Assembly (NCBI RefSeq): GCF_900446695.1
Contig: NZ_UAVP01000007.1
Coordinates: 372,001 to 436,000 of the forward strand
Source of the DNA: Capnocytophaga sputigena
Lineage (GTDB): Bacteria > Bacteroidota > Bacteroidia > Flavobacteriales > Flavobacteriaceae
DNA: 64,000 nt
Reading direction: 5' to 3'
The position numbers and the translations under genes are program-made. Positions 33,631 to 43,101 of the stretch are shown here, in pieces (position 1 is the first letter of the stretch; each line of letters starts with the position of its first letter). The notes below the pieces were generated by a model. That model was given only the letters and a program-made list of their open reading frames with translations. It did not search any database and was not told the origin of the DNA.

Positions 33631-34869
33631 ATGTTATACCATTTATTAGAAAATCTTGAAAAATATTACGACTTTCCAGGGTCGGGATTATATAAATATT
33701 TGTCGTTTCGTGCAGGTTTGGCTTTGATGCTCTCTCTGCTGATTTCCACTATTTATGGGAAACGCATTATCAGTTTTTTACAACGCAAACAGATAGGCGA
33801 AACGGTACGCGATTTAGGTCTTAGTGGTCAGAATGAAAAAGCAGGAACACCTACAATGGGGGGGATTATCATCATCCTTGCAACTCTCATTCCCGTATTG
33901 CTCCTCGCAAAGTTAGATAATGTCTATACCTTGCTCCTCATCATCACAACTGTATGGATGGGAACTATTGGCTTTATCGACGACTATATCAAAACTTTCC
34001 GCAAAAATAAAGAAGGTCTTAAAGGGCGTTTCAAAGTATTAGGACAAGTAGGCTTGGGGATTATCGTAGGTGCAACCCTTTATTTCAATAGCAATGTAAC
34101 TATTAAAAACGAAAAAACAGGTATCGGGCGTGTGCGCACTGAAGTCGTTGCCCAAAATAATACCGATAATGTAGTAGTCCCTGAAGTAAAATCTACTAAA
34201 ACTACCATTCCATTTGTAAAAAATAACGAGTTTGACTATGCCGACCTCATTGCGTGGACGGGTGATAACTATCACCACTATGTGTGGCTCATATTTATCC
34301 CTATTGTTATCCTTATTGTTACAGCTGTTTCTAATGGTGCCAACCTCACTGATGGTATTGATGGACTGGCGGCGGGAAGTTCGGCAATTATAGTCCTGAC
34401 TTTGGGGGTATTTGCTTGGATTTCGGGTAATATTATCTTCTCAGAATACCTCAATATTATGTATATCCCAAGAGTGGGTGAAATGACGGTGTTTATAGCA
34501 GCTTTTGCAGGAGCTTTGGTAGGATTCTTATGGTACAACACCTATCCAGCTCAAGTGTTTATGGGTGATACGGGTAGTTTGACCATAGGGGGGATTATCG
34601 CTGTGATTGCTATAGCAGTACGCAAAGAATTGCTCATCCCTGTCCTTTGTGGTATCTTCCTAATCGAAAACTTATCGGTGATATTACAAGTCGCTTATTT
34701 TAAATATACGAAGAAAAAATATGGCGAAGGCAAACGTATCTTTTTGATGTCACCTTTGCATCACCATTATCAAAAGAAAGGTTATCACGAAAGCAAAATC
34801 GTAATGCGTTTCCTCATTGTAGGTATCTTTTTAGCAGTTATCAGTATAGTAACACTGAAAATTAGATAA
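33631..34869 (+). CDS. mraY: Phospho-N-acetylmuramoyl-pentapeptide-transferase
   Basis: The integral membrane enzyme makes lipid I from UDP-MurNAc-pentapeptide and undecaprenyl phosphate. Motifs: [56 protein letters not shown] and [15 protein letters not shown]. About 10 membrane segments are expected. The 412-aa length is greater than in E. coli (360) because of an extramembrane insert (about 150-205), as in other Bacteroidetes. Usually mraY lies among murE, murD and ftsW; here it stands alone, with a lipoprotein gene before and a convergent hydrolase after it. Confidence 0.94.
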   Translation: MLYHLLENLEKYYDFPGSGLYKYLSFRAGLALMLSLLISTIYGKRIISFLQRKQIGETVRDLGLSGQNEKAGTPTMGGIIIILATLIPVLLLAKLDNVYTLLLIITTVWMGTIGFIDDYIKTFRKNKEGLKGRFKVLGQVGLGIIVGATLYFNSNVTIKNEKTGIGRVRTEVVAQNNTDNVVVPEVKSTKTTIPFVKNNEFDYADLIAWTGDNYHHYVWLIFIPIVILIVTAVSNGANLTDGIDGLAAGSSAIIVLTLGVFAWISGNIIFSEYLNIMYIPRVGEMTVFIAAFAGALVGFLWYNTYPAQVFMGDTGSLTIGGIIAVIAIAVRKELLIPVLCGIFLIENLSVILQVAYFKYTKKKYGEGKRIFLMSPLHHHYQKKGYHESKIVMRFLIVGIFLAVISIVTLKIR

Positions 34870-34872
34870 TTA

Positions 34873-35541
34873 TCAATTCTCAAGTATCAAAGAATTTAGA
34901 TTTTCGTTAAACCATTTATACCGATTGATAATCATAATATGAGTGCCGTTTTTCACTACAACGGCATTTTTTATATACTGAATAGGAAAAACAGGGTCTT
35001 TATCACCGTGAATGTGAATTGTGCGGGGTAAAGGCTCTTTTTGTTGCCAATTCACAATGCGATCTATCGACCAATCAAGGTAGGCAGGTGAGCGCATCCC
35101 GATGTATTTTTCGTATAAGGCAATGCGTTTGCTGAGCACTTCAGAAAATGAAAATCGCTTCCAAAATTCTAAATCGCTAATAGCGCGTGTAGGTAATAAC
35201 TTGTGCAGATTGGTATAGCGCGCCAAAAGCATTTTTTTAGGCAGTTCATATTGTGTTTTTACACTTGATACAACTATCAATTTCTTGTAGTTGTCACATT
35301 GTTTAGCAATTTCTTGTATGATAATCCCTCCAAACGATACTCCCAAGAGTATGGGAGAAGGCTCAGTAATTTCTTCAGCAATACGTCCTGCATAGTGCGC
35401 TAAACTCTCGTTTTTCTCTGGAGTAATCCAGTCGAGCAAGTGCACACGGCAGTTACTCGGGAATTGCAAGCGCTCAAAAATCTTAGGACTGGCTGCCATT
35501 CCCGGCATTAAATAAATAGCAGGATTATCTTTTATATTCAT
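34873..35541 (-). CDS. Alpha/beta hydrolase
   Basis: The 222-aa product has the nucleophile elbow GVSFGG (about 63-68), an oxyanion region near the start (LMPGMAASPKIFERL), and TIHIHGDKDPVFP (late strand with the Asp) followed by NGTHIMIINR (catalytic His). The cap domain is small. The substrate is unknown. It ends 3 nt from the convergent mraY stop without a terminator between them. Confidence 0.8.
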   Translation of the reverse strand: MNIKDNPAIYLMPGMAASPKIFERLQFPSNCRVHLLDWITPEKNESLAHYAGRIAEEITEPSPILLGVSFGGIIIQEIAKQCDNYKKLIVVSSVKTQYELPKKMLLARYTNLHKLLPTRAISDLEFWKRFSFSEVLSKRIALYEKYIGMRSPAYLDWSIDRIVNWQQKEPLPRTIHIHGDKDPVFPIQYIKNAVVVKNGTHIMIINRYKWFNENLNSLILEN

Positions 35542-35547
35542 TTAGTA

Positions 35548-35577
35548 TTGTTTTTTTACGAAAAATTAGTAACTTTG
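35548..35577 (+). promoter_or_regulatory. Promoter of the small GNAT gene
   Basis: TTG (35548-35550), 19 nt and TAACTTTG (35570-35577). Transcription would start near 35584, giving a leader of about 115 nt that runs across the opposing promoter at 35636-35643. Confidence 0.5.
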
Positions 35578-35635
35578 CAGCGAAATAATTTGGTAATAAT
35601 CTACCTCTTATCTCTTATTTTTTCACTAACAGAAG

Positions 35636-35643
35636 CAAAGTTA
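35636..35643 (-). promoter_or_regulatory. -7 element of the alpha/beta hydrolase gene
   Basis: Read on the minus strand this is TAACTTTG, the same octamer as in the plus-strand promoter. The two octamers, extended to TAACTTTGC and GCAAAGTTA, form an inverted repeat. Transcription would start near 35629. Confidence 0.4.
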
Positions 35644-35699
35644 CAACTTTTTGTTGAATAATACATATTACTAATTAAAAAACTAAAAAACGCAATACA

Positions 35700-35981
35700 A
35701 TGGAAGTAATAGATAGTGAATTCTCACGCCAGTACCAAGCCAAAATCAATGGTGAACTTGCCTTTGTAGACTACGCTATACAAGAGCGCAAAATATTCTT
35801 TACCAAAACCTTATTGCCCGAAGCGACTGATGAAGTCCTTATCGATGAGTTCTTCAAAGGAGTCTTAGCGCTGGTAGCCCAGAAAAAATATAGGGTTGTG
35901 CCCGTGTGTCCTGTGGCTATTGCTTTTTTCAAACGCAATAAGGAATATAAAGATGTATTACCCGCTGGCATCCGAATATAA
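35700..35981 (+). CDS. Small GNAT-like N-acetyltransferase
   Basis: The 93-aa product has the short GNAT pattern of the YidJ/Gcn5-like group: INGELAFVDYAIQERKIFFTKTLLPE, then VLIDEFFKGVLALVAQKKYRVVPVCPVAIAFFKRNKEYKDVL. Val-Pro-Val-Cys-Pro-X-Ala is the usual end of these proteins. It should use acetyl-CoA; the acceptor is unknown. It lies 27 nt upstream of the hydroxyacid dehydrogenase, so an operon with the serine-related genes is likely. Confidence 0.8.
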   Translation: MEVIDSEFSRQYQAKINGELAFVDYAIQERKIFFTKTLLPEATDEVLIDEFFKGVLALVAQKKYRVVPVCPVAIAFFKRNKEYKDVLPAGIRI

Positions 35982-36008
35982 AGTTGTTAATCATTAATTG
36001 TAAATTAT

Positions 36009-36974
36009 ATGAAAGCCGTATTTTTAGACCGCAATACGCTCTCTGAGCGCATAGATGTGGATATTCCTAAAGGGGTAGCCCAATGGGTTGCTTTCCAAAA
36101 AACTGCCCCCGACGAAATTGTTCAACGCCTCAAACCCGCTGATATAGCTATAGTAAATAAGGTAAAAATTGATGAGAGTATCCTCAGACAGCTGCCTAAC
36201 CTCAAGCTCATCCATCTCACCGCTACGGGTATGGATAATATCGATAAAGAAGCAGCCAAAGCATTGGGCATAGAAGTGAAAAATGTAGCTGGCTACTCTA
36301 CCGAAAGTGTTACCGAACACTTTTTTATGATGTTGCTTTCGGCTATGCGCGCTCTCAAGACCTATCACGCAAATGTAAGTGATGGCACTTGGCAAAAAGA
36401 TGGTCGCTTTTGCCTTACTGAACCTCCAGTGTTTGAATTGCACGGCAAAACCTTAGGAATCATAGGTGTAGGTAATATCGGTAAAGCTATTAGCAAAGTA
36501 GCTGAAGCCTTCGGTATGAAAGTGCTATGGGCTGAACGTCAAGGCAAAGCACCACGTAGCAAAGAATATACTGATTTTGATAAGGTATTAGCACAGAGTG
36601 ATATTATTTCCCTCAACTGCCCGCTTACCCCTGAAACTAAACATTTAGTAAATGAAGATTTTGTGTCTAAACTTCGCAAAAAACCATTGCTCATCAATAT
36701 GGCACGCGGTGCAGTAGTTGATCCTCAAGCAGTGTACGAAGCTATTGAAAGTAACCGCATTATGGGCTTTGCTACCGACGTATTTGAGAGCGAACCTCCT
36801 TTGGCTACTGATCCTCTTCTAAAAATAGCCGATCATCCTCGTGTGATTTATACTCCTCACGTAGCTTGGGCAAGTGAGTATGCACAAGATAAATTGTGGC
36901 GCATCCTCAAACGCCAAGTTGAAGAATTTATTGTAAAATACAAAGCAGAACACAAACAAAATGAAAAAGCATAA
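36009..36974 (+). CDS. D-2-hydroxyacid dehydrogenase (glycerate dehydrogenase-like)
   Basis: The 321-aa NAD(P)-dependent enzyme has GVGNIGKAISK (about 152-162) as cofactor loop, INMARGAVVD with the catalytic Arg, the Glu in FESEPP, and the His in TPHVAWAS. The start KAVFLDRNTLSERIDV resembles hydroxypyruvate reductases of the HprA group. Because it overlaps serC by 14 nt, a role as phosphoglycerate dehydrogenase in serine synthesis is the obvious alternative; the short length, without an ACT domain, fits either. Confidence 0.82.
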   Translation: MKAVFLDRNTLSERIDVDIPKGVAQWVAFQKTAPDEIVQRLKPADIAIVNKVKIDESILRQLPNLKLIHLTATGMDNIDKEAAKALGIEVKNVAGYSTESVTEHFFMMLLSAMRALKTYHANVSDGTWQKDGRFCLTEPPVFELHGKTLGIIGVGNIGKAISKVAEAFGMKVLWAERQGKAPRSKEYTDFDKVLAQSDIISLNCPLTPETKHLVNEDFVSKLRKKPLLINMARGAVVDPQAVYEAIESNRIMGFATDVFESEPPLATDPLLKIADHPRVIYTPHVAWASEYAQDKLWRILKRQVEEFIVKYKAEHKQNEKA

Positions 36975-38022
36975 TTTTAGTGCAGGTCCCTCTATTTTAG
37001 CTCCCGAGGTATTCCAAAAAGCCTCTCAAGCCTTGTTAGATTTTGAAGGGACAGGCTTATCGGTAATAGAAGTATCTCACCGCAGTCCAGAGTTTGTACG
37101 CGTGATAGAACGCGCGCGTGCTTTGGCATTAGAAATCGCTGGTTTAGATGATTCGTACACCACACTCTTCTTACAAGGGGGAGCAAGTATGCAATTCCTA
37201 ATGGTGCCTTACAACCTGCTCGAAACCAAAGCTGCTTATATAGATACAGGAACTTGGGCTAACAAAGCTCAAAAAGAAGCTGCGCTCTTTGGCAATACCG
37301 AAGTAATCGCTTCCTCTAAAGCTGATGGTTATAAGTACATTCCTAAAAATGTAACTGTCCCTACAGATGCTAACTATCTGCACATCACTACCAATAATAC
37401 TATCTATGGCACTGAATTTCACAGCTTGCCACAAACTGATATTCCTTTGGTAGCCGATATGAGTTCTGATATTTTCTCGCGCCCATTAGACTACAAACAG
37501 TTTAGTTTGATTTATGCCGGTTCACAGAAGAATTTAGGTGCTTCGGGCTCTACTTTGGTGATTGTGAAGAAGGATATATTAGGTAAGGTAAGCCGTAAGC
37601 TGCCTTCAATGATGGACTATCAGTTGCATATCAAAAATGATAGTATGTTCAACACACCTTCTACTTTTGCAGTATATGTGAACTTATTGGTACTCGAGTG
37701 GATACAAGCACAAGGTGGATTGCAAGCCTTAGGCAAACGCAACCAAGCCAAAGCCGATTTGCTTTACGGAGAAATAGACCGCAACCCATTAGTAGTAGGC
37801 TATGCTAACAAAGAAGACCGCTCTCTAATGAATGTAGTGTTCAACCTCACCGATGAAAGCACCAAAGAACGTTTTGATACTTTGTGTAAAGAAGCGAATA
37901 TCAGTGGGATAAAAGGACACCGCAGCGTAGGAGGCTATCGCGCTTCTATCTATAATGCTTTGCCTTTAGAAAGTGTACAAGTATTAGTGGATGTACTCAA
38001 AGAATTTGAACGCACTGCATAA
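36961..38022 (+). CDS. serC: Phosphoserine aminotransferase
   Basis: It transaminates 3-phosphohydroxypyruvate with glutamate to phosphoserine (and acts in vitamin B6 synthesis in some bacteria). NFSAGPSILAPEVFQ and VIEVSHRSPEF at the start, FLQGGASMQFLM, and the PLP lysine Lys190 in YAGSQKNLGASG are family motifs. Length 353 aa is normal. Its start lies inside the preceding dehydrogenase gene (14-nt overlap), so translation is coupled. A strong terminator follows. Confidence 0.94.
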   Translation: MKKHNFSAGPSILAPEVFQKASQALLDFEGTGLSVIEVSHRSPEFVRVIERARALALEIAGLDDSYTTLFLQGGASMQFLMVPYNLLETKAAYIDTGTWANKAQKEAALFGNTEVIASSKADGYKYIPKNVTVPTDANYLHITTNNTIYGTEFHSLPQTDIPLVADMSSDIFSRPLDYKQFSLIYAGSQKNLGASGSTLVIVKKDILGKVSRKLPSMMDYQLHIKNDSMFNTPSTFAVYVNLLVLEWIQAQGGLQALGKRNQAKADLLYGEIDRNPLVVGYANKEDRSLMNVVFNLTDESTKERFDTLCKEANISGIKGHRSVGGYRASIYNALPLESVQVLVDVLKEFERTA

Positions 38023-38049
38023 TACATTTTTTAGTTGAAACAATAAAAG

Positions 38050-38086
38050 AGCCCCCAAAGAGCAAATACTCTTGGGGGCTTTTTAT
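38050..38086. terminator. Bidirectional terminator between serC and metG
   Basis: AGCCCCCAAAGAG (38050-38062) pairs with CTCTTGGGGGCT (38069-38080) with one bulged A and a 6-nt loop; TTTTT follows on the plus strand and TCTTTTATT on the minus strand. Confidence 0.85.
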
Positions 38087-38099
38087 TCAATGAAAAAAC

Positions 38100-40166
38100 T
38101 TATTTTACTTCAGTACCATTGGCAATTCCCTCGGTATCAGGGTTGATGAAGGTGTATTTGCCTTCACTATTCTCTACCATTAGTATCATTCCTTGACTTT
38201 CTACACCGCGTAGCTTGCGAGGAGCAAGGTTTACTAATACGGTTACTTTTTTGCCAATAATCTCTTCAGGAGCAAAACTTTGTGCAATTCCTGAGACGAT
38301 AGTGCGCTGGTCGATGCCTGTATCTACTTTTAAGATAAGGAGTTTATCGGCTTTAGGCATTTTCTCAGCTTCCAAAATAGTACCAATACGAATGTCCATT
38401 TTTGCAAAATCATCGTAGCTGATGAGCTCTTTTTGTGGAGCAACAGTTACTTCGGCATTGGCTTGAGCTTCTTGCTGGTTAGCTAATTTGGTATTCTCTA
38501 AACGTTGTAATTGCTTTTCGATAACGGCATCTTCAATTTTTTCAAAAAGGAGTTCCGCAGTGCCAATGCGATGTCCTGCTTTTAGCAATTCGGTGGCGTT
38601 TGTTTTTAGGTCCTCCCAAGTGATAGCCCCCAATTGCAACATACGTTTCAGTTTCTCAGAAGTGAAAGGCAAGAAAGGTTCGCTGGCAACTGCCAAAGCG
38701 GTGGCAATTTGCAAAGCGACGTACATTACTGTTTTTACGCGTTCAGGGTCGGTTTTGATGAGTTTCCAAGGCTCTTCATCGGCTAAATATTTATTGCCTA
38801 AGCGCGCCATATTCATCAGTTCTTGTTGAGCTTCACGGAAACGATAACGTTCTAACGATTGTTCTATTTTCTCGGTAAGTTCTGTGATTTGGCGAAGTGT
38901 TTCGGTGTCTATGTCGTTGAATTCTCCTGCAGCAGGTATAACTCCTTCGTAATATTTCTGCGTTAGCACAGCCACGCGATTGATGAAATTTCCAAAGATA
39001 GCCACAAGCTCGTTGTTGTTGCGCGCTTGGAAGTCTTTCCACGTAAAGTCGTTGTCTTTGGTTTCAGGAGCGTTGGCGGTAAGGGCATAGCGCAATACAT
39101 CTTGCTGATTAGGAAAATCTTGCAAGTACTCGTGTAACCATACTGCCCAGTTTTTGGAGGTAGAGAGTTTGTTGCCTTCTAAGTTGAGGAACTCATTGGC
39201 AGGAACGTTAGTAGGCAATATATAGCTGCCTTCGGCTTTGAGCATTGCAGGGAAGATAATGCAGTGGAACACGATGTTATCTTTCCCTATAAAGTGCACT
39301 AATTCAGTGTTTTTATCTTGCCAATAAGGACGCCAGTCTTTGCCTTCGCGTTCAGCCCATTCTTTAGTAGATGAGATATAACCGATAGGCGCATCAAACC
39401 ACACATAGAGCACTTTGCCCTCAGCGCCTTCTACAGGTACGGGAATTCCCCAATCGAGGTCACGAGTTACAGCACGTGGTTTGAGTTCGTCGTCGAGCCA
39501 ACTTTTCACTTGCCCATATACATTGGGTTTCCAATCGGATTTATGACCTTCTAATATCCATTTTTCCAGAAACTCTTGGTAGCGATTGAGGGGCAAAAAC
39601 CAGTGTTTGGTGGCTTTTAGGGTAGGTTTGCTACCTGTGATTGACGATTTAGGGTCGATAAGGTCGGTAGCGTTGAGCGAACTACCACAACGCTCACATT
39701 GGTCGCCATAAGCCTCAGGGTTGCCGCATTTTGGGCAAGTACCAATCACAAAGCGGTCGGCAAGGAATTGGTGTGCTTCTTCGTCGTAGAGTTGTTCGGA
39801 TATTTCTTCTATAAAATCACCTTGTTCATATAGTTTTTTGAAGAAATCGGAAGCTGTTTGGTGATGAATAGGGGCAGAAGTGCGCGAATAATTATCGAAT
39901 GAAATGCCAAAATCGGCAAACGATTGCTTGATAATCGCGTGGTATTTATCGATAATAGCCTGAGGGGTAGTACCTTCTTTTTTAGCTTTGATAGAGATTG
40001 CTACTCCGTGTTCATCACTTCCGCAAATAAAGGCTACATCGTTGTTTTTCAATCGTTGATAGCGTGCAAAAATATCGGCTGGCACATATACTCCCGCCAA
40101 GTGACCAATATGGATAGGCCCGTTCGTATAGGGTAAAGCCGCTGTAATGGTATAACGTTTAGACAT
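38100..40166 (-). CDS. metG: Methionyl-tRNA synthetase with fused tRNA-binding domain
   Basis: The class I synthetase charges tRNA-Met. HIGH motif at 19-22 (PIHIGHLAG), the zinc ribbon [18 protein letters not shown], the WYVW-type core, and a KMSKS variant reading KLSTSKN (about 336-342). An anticodon-binding helical domain follows, then an EMAP-II/Trbp111-like domain (about 585-688: [27 protein letters not shown]). The 688-aa length fits the MetG1 group. A linker of about 35 residues rich in Gln, Glu and Ala joins the two parts. Confidence 0.95.
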   Translation of the reverse strand: MSKRYTITAALPYTNGPIHIGHLAGVYVPADIFARYQRLKNNDVAFICGSDEHGVAISIKAKKEGTTPQAIIDKYHAIIKQSFADFGISFDNYSRTSAPIHHQTASDFFKKLYEQGDFIEEISEQLYDEEAHQFLADRFVIGTCPKCGNPEAYGDQCERCGSSLNATDLIDPKSSITGSKPTLKATKHWFLPLNRYQEFLEKWILEGHKSDWKPNVYGQVKSWLDDELKPRAVTRDLDWGIPVPVEGAEGKVLYVWFDAPIGYISSTKEWAEREGKDWRPYWQDKNTELVHFIGKDNIVFHCIIFPAMLKAEGSYILPTNVPANEFLNLEGNKLSTSKNWAVWLHEYLQDFPNQQDVLRYALTANAPETKDNDFTWKDFQARNNNELVAIFGNFINRVAVLTQKYYEGVIPAAGEFNDIDTETLRQITELTEKIEQSLERYRFREAQQELMNMARLGNKYLADEEPWKLIKTDPERVKTVMYVALQIATALAVASEPFLPFTSEKLKRMLQLGAITWEDLKTNATELLKAGHRIGTAELLFEKIEDAVIEKQLQRLENTKLANQQEAQANAEVTVAPQKELISYDDFAKMDIRIGTILEAEKMPKADKLLILKVDTGIDQRTIVSGIAQSFAPEEIIGKKVTVLVNLAPRKLRGVESQGMILMVENSEGKYTFINPDTEGIANGTEVK

Positions 40167-40191
40167 TTTTTGAGTTTTGAATTACAAGTCG

Positions 40192-40222
40192 CAAAATTAC
40201 GAATAATTTGTCAATTAGCCAA
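40192..40222 (-). promoter_or_regulatory. Promoter of metG
   Basis: On the minus strand TTG (40222-40220), 20 nt and TAATTTTG (40199-40192). It is 26 nt upstream of the start codon. Confidence 0.5.
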
Positions 40223-40241
40223 TTTGTCAATTAGCTAATTG

Positions 40242-42971
40242 TTAGGATTTTTCATAGAAAGGGGTATTGATATCAAAGATTTCGCGCAATAGTTCTTCAG
40301 TGTATTCACTGTACAAAGCGAGAGTTTTAGCGGTTACATCGTAATCTTTCTCCTTGTCGATATAGGTGTGGAAAGGCAAAAGACCTTTTTGCAAACGCTT
40401 GAATGATAGGTTCGCAACTATCATTTTTTTATTGATATTTAGGTGTTTGGTAATCATATAAGCATAAGTGAGCAGCTGGAAGGCTTTGCCGTACTTAATA
40501 TCGGTAATGAGGTTATTCCAATCTTTGATGCGCACATCGGTTTCCTCTACAATACCCGTTTTGTAGTCAATAATGTGCAATACCCCATTGCGCCTATCTA
40601 CACGGTCGATAATCCCCTTGAAATAGATAGGGAAGGGGAGGTGAGGAGCTTGGAAAGGTATCTTTATTTTCTGTTCTAAATAGAGAGGAATAATTTCGGT
40701 ACCACTTTTTATTTCGTTGAGTTCTAAAGCTAAAAAACTGCGTACATACTTTTCTATTACATTGAAGATGAGCCAGTTTTTTCCTGTTCTAAAATCAGTA
40801 CTTCTATACTCTTCTTCAAAGCGTTTTTCGATAGTAGGGAGTACCAAAGGTTGCATTTTTTTGATGTGCTCTTCGGTGAGTATTTCGTTTAAGAAAGGTG
40901 TGTACAAATCTTCCAAAGTGCCGTGAACGATATTTCCAAAAGTACGTGCTTCAACAGTTTCTTCTACCTCTTTTTCTTCGTATATATGCAGTACTTGTTG
41001 CTCGTAGAAAGTGAGCGGATTGCGGATGTAAGTAGTTAGTGCTGAAGGTGAAATGCCTTTCTCGGCAAGGACTTTTAGCGCATCGATTACAGCAGTTGTT
41101 TTTTCGATGGTAAGCGGTCGCAATATGGCTGGATATACTTTAGGAGCTTTGATTTGGTGTATCACCTTGTGGGTGGGGATTTTCTCAGCTAACAATTGGA
41201 GGATAAACCTACTTTTTTCTTTGCTTTTCAGGCTGTCCATCTCGGTGTCGTAAAACAAGTGTACTTGCTTGGCACGCTGCAAAATGCGGTAGAAGTTATA
41301 GCTATACACGGCATCGCGTTCCTTGAAAGTAGGTAGTTCTAACACGTGTTTCACATCGTAAGGAATAAGCGAATCACCACTTTTGCCTAACGGAAGTACC
41401 CCTTCGTTTACTGAGGTGATAATCACGCGGTCGAAATCCAAACTACGGCTTTCCAGCACCCCCATAACTTGCAAGCCTTCCAAAGGCTCACCGCGGAAAT
41501 TGAGCGAACTCTTCTGTAAGACATCTAAATAGAAATGATAAAGCGTTTTCACCGAATCGATATAGCCGTATTGTTCTTGCAACTGCTTCAACTGATTGAA
41601 TAACTGAAAGAAGCGATAAGCATACTCTTGAGTGAGTAGGTGAGTATTGCTCTCAGGGTCTATTTGTGCTTTTAGGCGATAGATAAGCGTAATAGCATTG
41701 TCGATAAGGGTAGTGATGAGTGCCTTGCCTTTGGCATCGGGGAATAGCAAAGTAAGCATCTCGTGTTCGGATTCATCTACCGACTCGAATAGCTTTTTAC
41801 GGGTGATATAGGTGAGGTTGTGCGTTTTGATATACTGCGAAATATGGCGCACCACTTCTTCTTTTAGCAAGGTGTGCAAGAAAGGTTGAGAGAGCAAGTT
41901 CAGTATATCTTTATGGTAAAAACTTTTGGAGAGATGCAAGCGGAAATAGGCGACAAAAAGGTCGTTGAGAGGCGTTTGTTGCAAAGGGTAACCCATCGTG
42001 ATGTTCACACTTGTTTTGGGTTGTACAGCTTGCAGTACGGGGATGAGCAGATTCTCATCGGCGATGATGAGGGCGGTTTTTTCCAATGCTTTGGTAGGCG
42101 TGTTTTTGAGTAGTTCGGCTACACTATGCGCCTGATTGATACTTTTGGGTACTCCCGTGAGATAGAGTTCTTTTTCTTTTTCGTAATTGCTTTGTATGAA
42201 CTTAGGTTTATGAGTTTGGTAATAGCGCCAACTGTTAGTATATTTGCGCAAGAAGAACCCTGCATCGTGAGTAGGGTTGTTCAAAAAATAAGTATCGCCA
42301 TCCCAATAAATTTCACCACCTATATCCATTAATATAGATTGAATCACGTGCTGTTCTGCTTTGGAAAGGGCGTTAAAACCGACGAATATATGAATAGTAT
42401 TAGTGTGTGTTTGCAGGTATTTGGGGAGTTTTTCAACAGCTTTTTTAGCGATGAAACCGCCATAACCTTTACCCATTTCGGTGAGTTTGCTGTTGAGAGC
42501 GAAATAGTAATCGCCGAGGCTATTCCAGAAAGCTAAGTGCTTTTTCTGCATCTCGCTAAGCTCGTCCATACCCGACCAGTGTTCGGCTTCTTTGAGGGCG
42601 TGGATATAAGGAAAAATCTTATCGGGGTTTACTAAATACTGGTCGATTTCGCTAAAATCTTTGAGAGCCGTTTGTCCCCAGCTGAGGAACTCTTCAAAGC
42701 TATCGGGGGTGTCTTTACAAGTTTTTGTGTAGCAATCGTAAAACTCAAAAAGCAAAGGCAAATTGCTGATAGACTGTACCCCTGAAATACGCGTAAATAG
42801 GTCGGCTATACCGATGAACTCAGGGGCAATAGTAGCGTGCTTTACCTGCTCGGCAAAGTGTTTTTTGAGGAAGAGCGCAGGGCGTTTCCCTGTAGTAACA
42901 AACACAAGGCGCTCTATCTTATTGGGATAGTTTTCTAAAACATCGGTAATAACTTCTTGTAAATAACTCAT
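40242..42971 (-). CDS. AddB-like PD-(D/E)XK nuclease protein
   Basis: The 909-aa product has an N-terminal part like an inactivated helicase (LVFVTTGKRPALFLKKHFAEQ, a degenerate P-loop) and a C-terminal RecB-type nuclease: the His in TFGNIVHGTLEDLY, the Asp in FKGIIDRVDRRNG and HIIDYKTG. Such proteins act with an AddA/RecB-like helicase in repair of double-strand breaks. The iron-sulfur cysteines of Bacillus AddB are not seen. The start MSYLQEVITD (42971) is taken rather than the ATG two codons earlier. AddA is not in the window. Confidence 0.82.
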   Translation of the reverse strand: MSYLQEVITDVLENYPNKIERLVFVTTGKRPALFLKKHFAEQVKHATIAPEFIGIADLFTRISGVQSISNLPLLFEFYDCYTKTCKDTPDSFEEFLSWGQTALKDFSEIDQYLVNPDKIFPYIHALKEAEHWSGMDELSEMQKKHLAFWNSLGDYYFALNSKLTEMGKGYGGFIAKKAVEKLPKYLQTHTNTIHIFVGFNALSKAEQHVIQSILMDIGGEIYWDGDTYFLNNPTHDAGFFLRKYTNSWRYYQTHKPKFIQSNYEKEKELYLTGVPKSINQAHSVAELLKNTPTKALEKTALIIADENLLIPVLQAVQPKTSVNITMGYPLQQTPLNDLFVAYFRLHLSKSFYHKDILNLLSQPFLHTLLKEEVVRHISQYIKTHNLTYITRKKLFESVDESEHEMLTLLFPDAKGKALITTLIDNAITLIYRLKAQIDPESNTHLLTQEYAYRFFQLFNQLKQLQEQYGYIDSVKTLYHFYLDVLQKSSLNFRGEPLEGLQVMGVLESRSLDFDRVIITSVNEGVLPLGKSGDSLIPYDVKHVLELPTFKERDAVYSYNFYRILQRAKQVHLFYDTEMDSLKSKEKSRFILQLLAEKIPTHKVIHQIKAPKVYPAILRPLTIEKTTAVIDALKVLAEKGISPSALTTYIRNPLTFYEQQVLHIYEEKEVEETVEARTFGNIVHGTLEDLYTPFLNEILTEEHIKKMQPLVLPTIEKRFEEEYRSTDFRTGKNWLIFNVIEKYVRSFLALELNEIKSGTEIIPLYLEQKIKIPFQAPHLPFPIYFKGIIDRVDRRNGVLHIIDYKTGIVEETDVRIKDWNNLITDIKYGKAFQLLTYAYMITKHLNINKKMIVANLSFKRLQKGLLPFHTYIDKEKDYDVTAKTLALYSEYTEELLREIFDINTPFYEKS

Positions 42972-43101
42972 AATCAATTAACAATTGACAATTAACAATT
43001 TGTCCTCCAAATATCTAATAGTGAGCACTCGTTAGCTTTCCAGAAGAGGGACAATTTGTAAATATAGTTGTAAATCAGCTTTGTATAAAGTTTTTTATAT
43101 T

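Noticed and set aside
42978-43101. ACAATTTGT-containing inverted repeat after the DUF3592-like gene
   Set aside because: The arms pair imperfectly and the similarity rests mostly on a short self-complementary word; not enough for a terminator or regulatory call.
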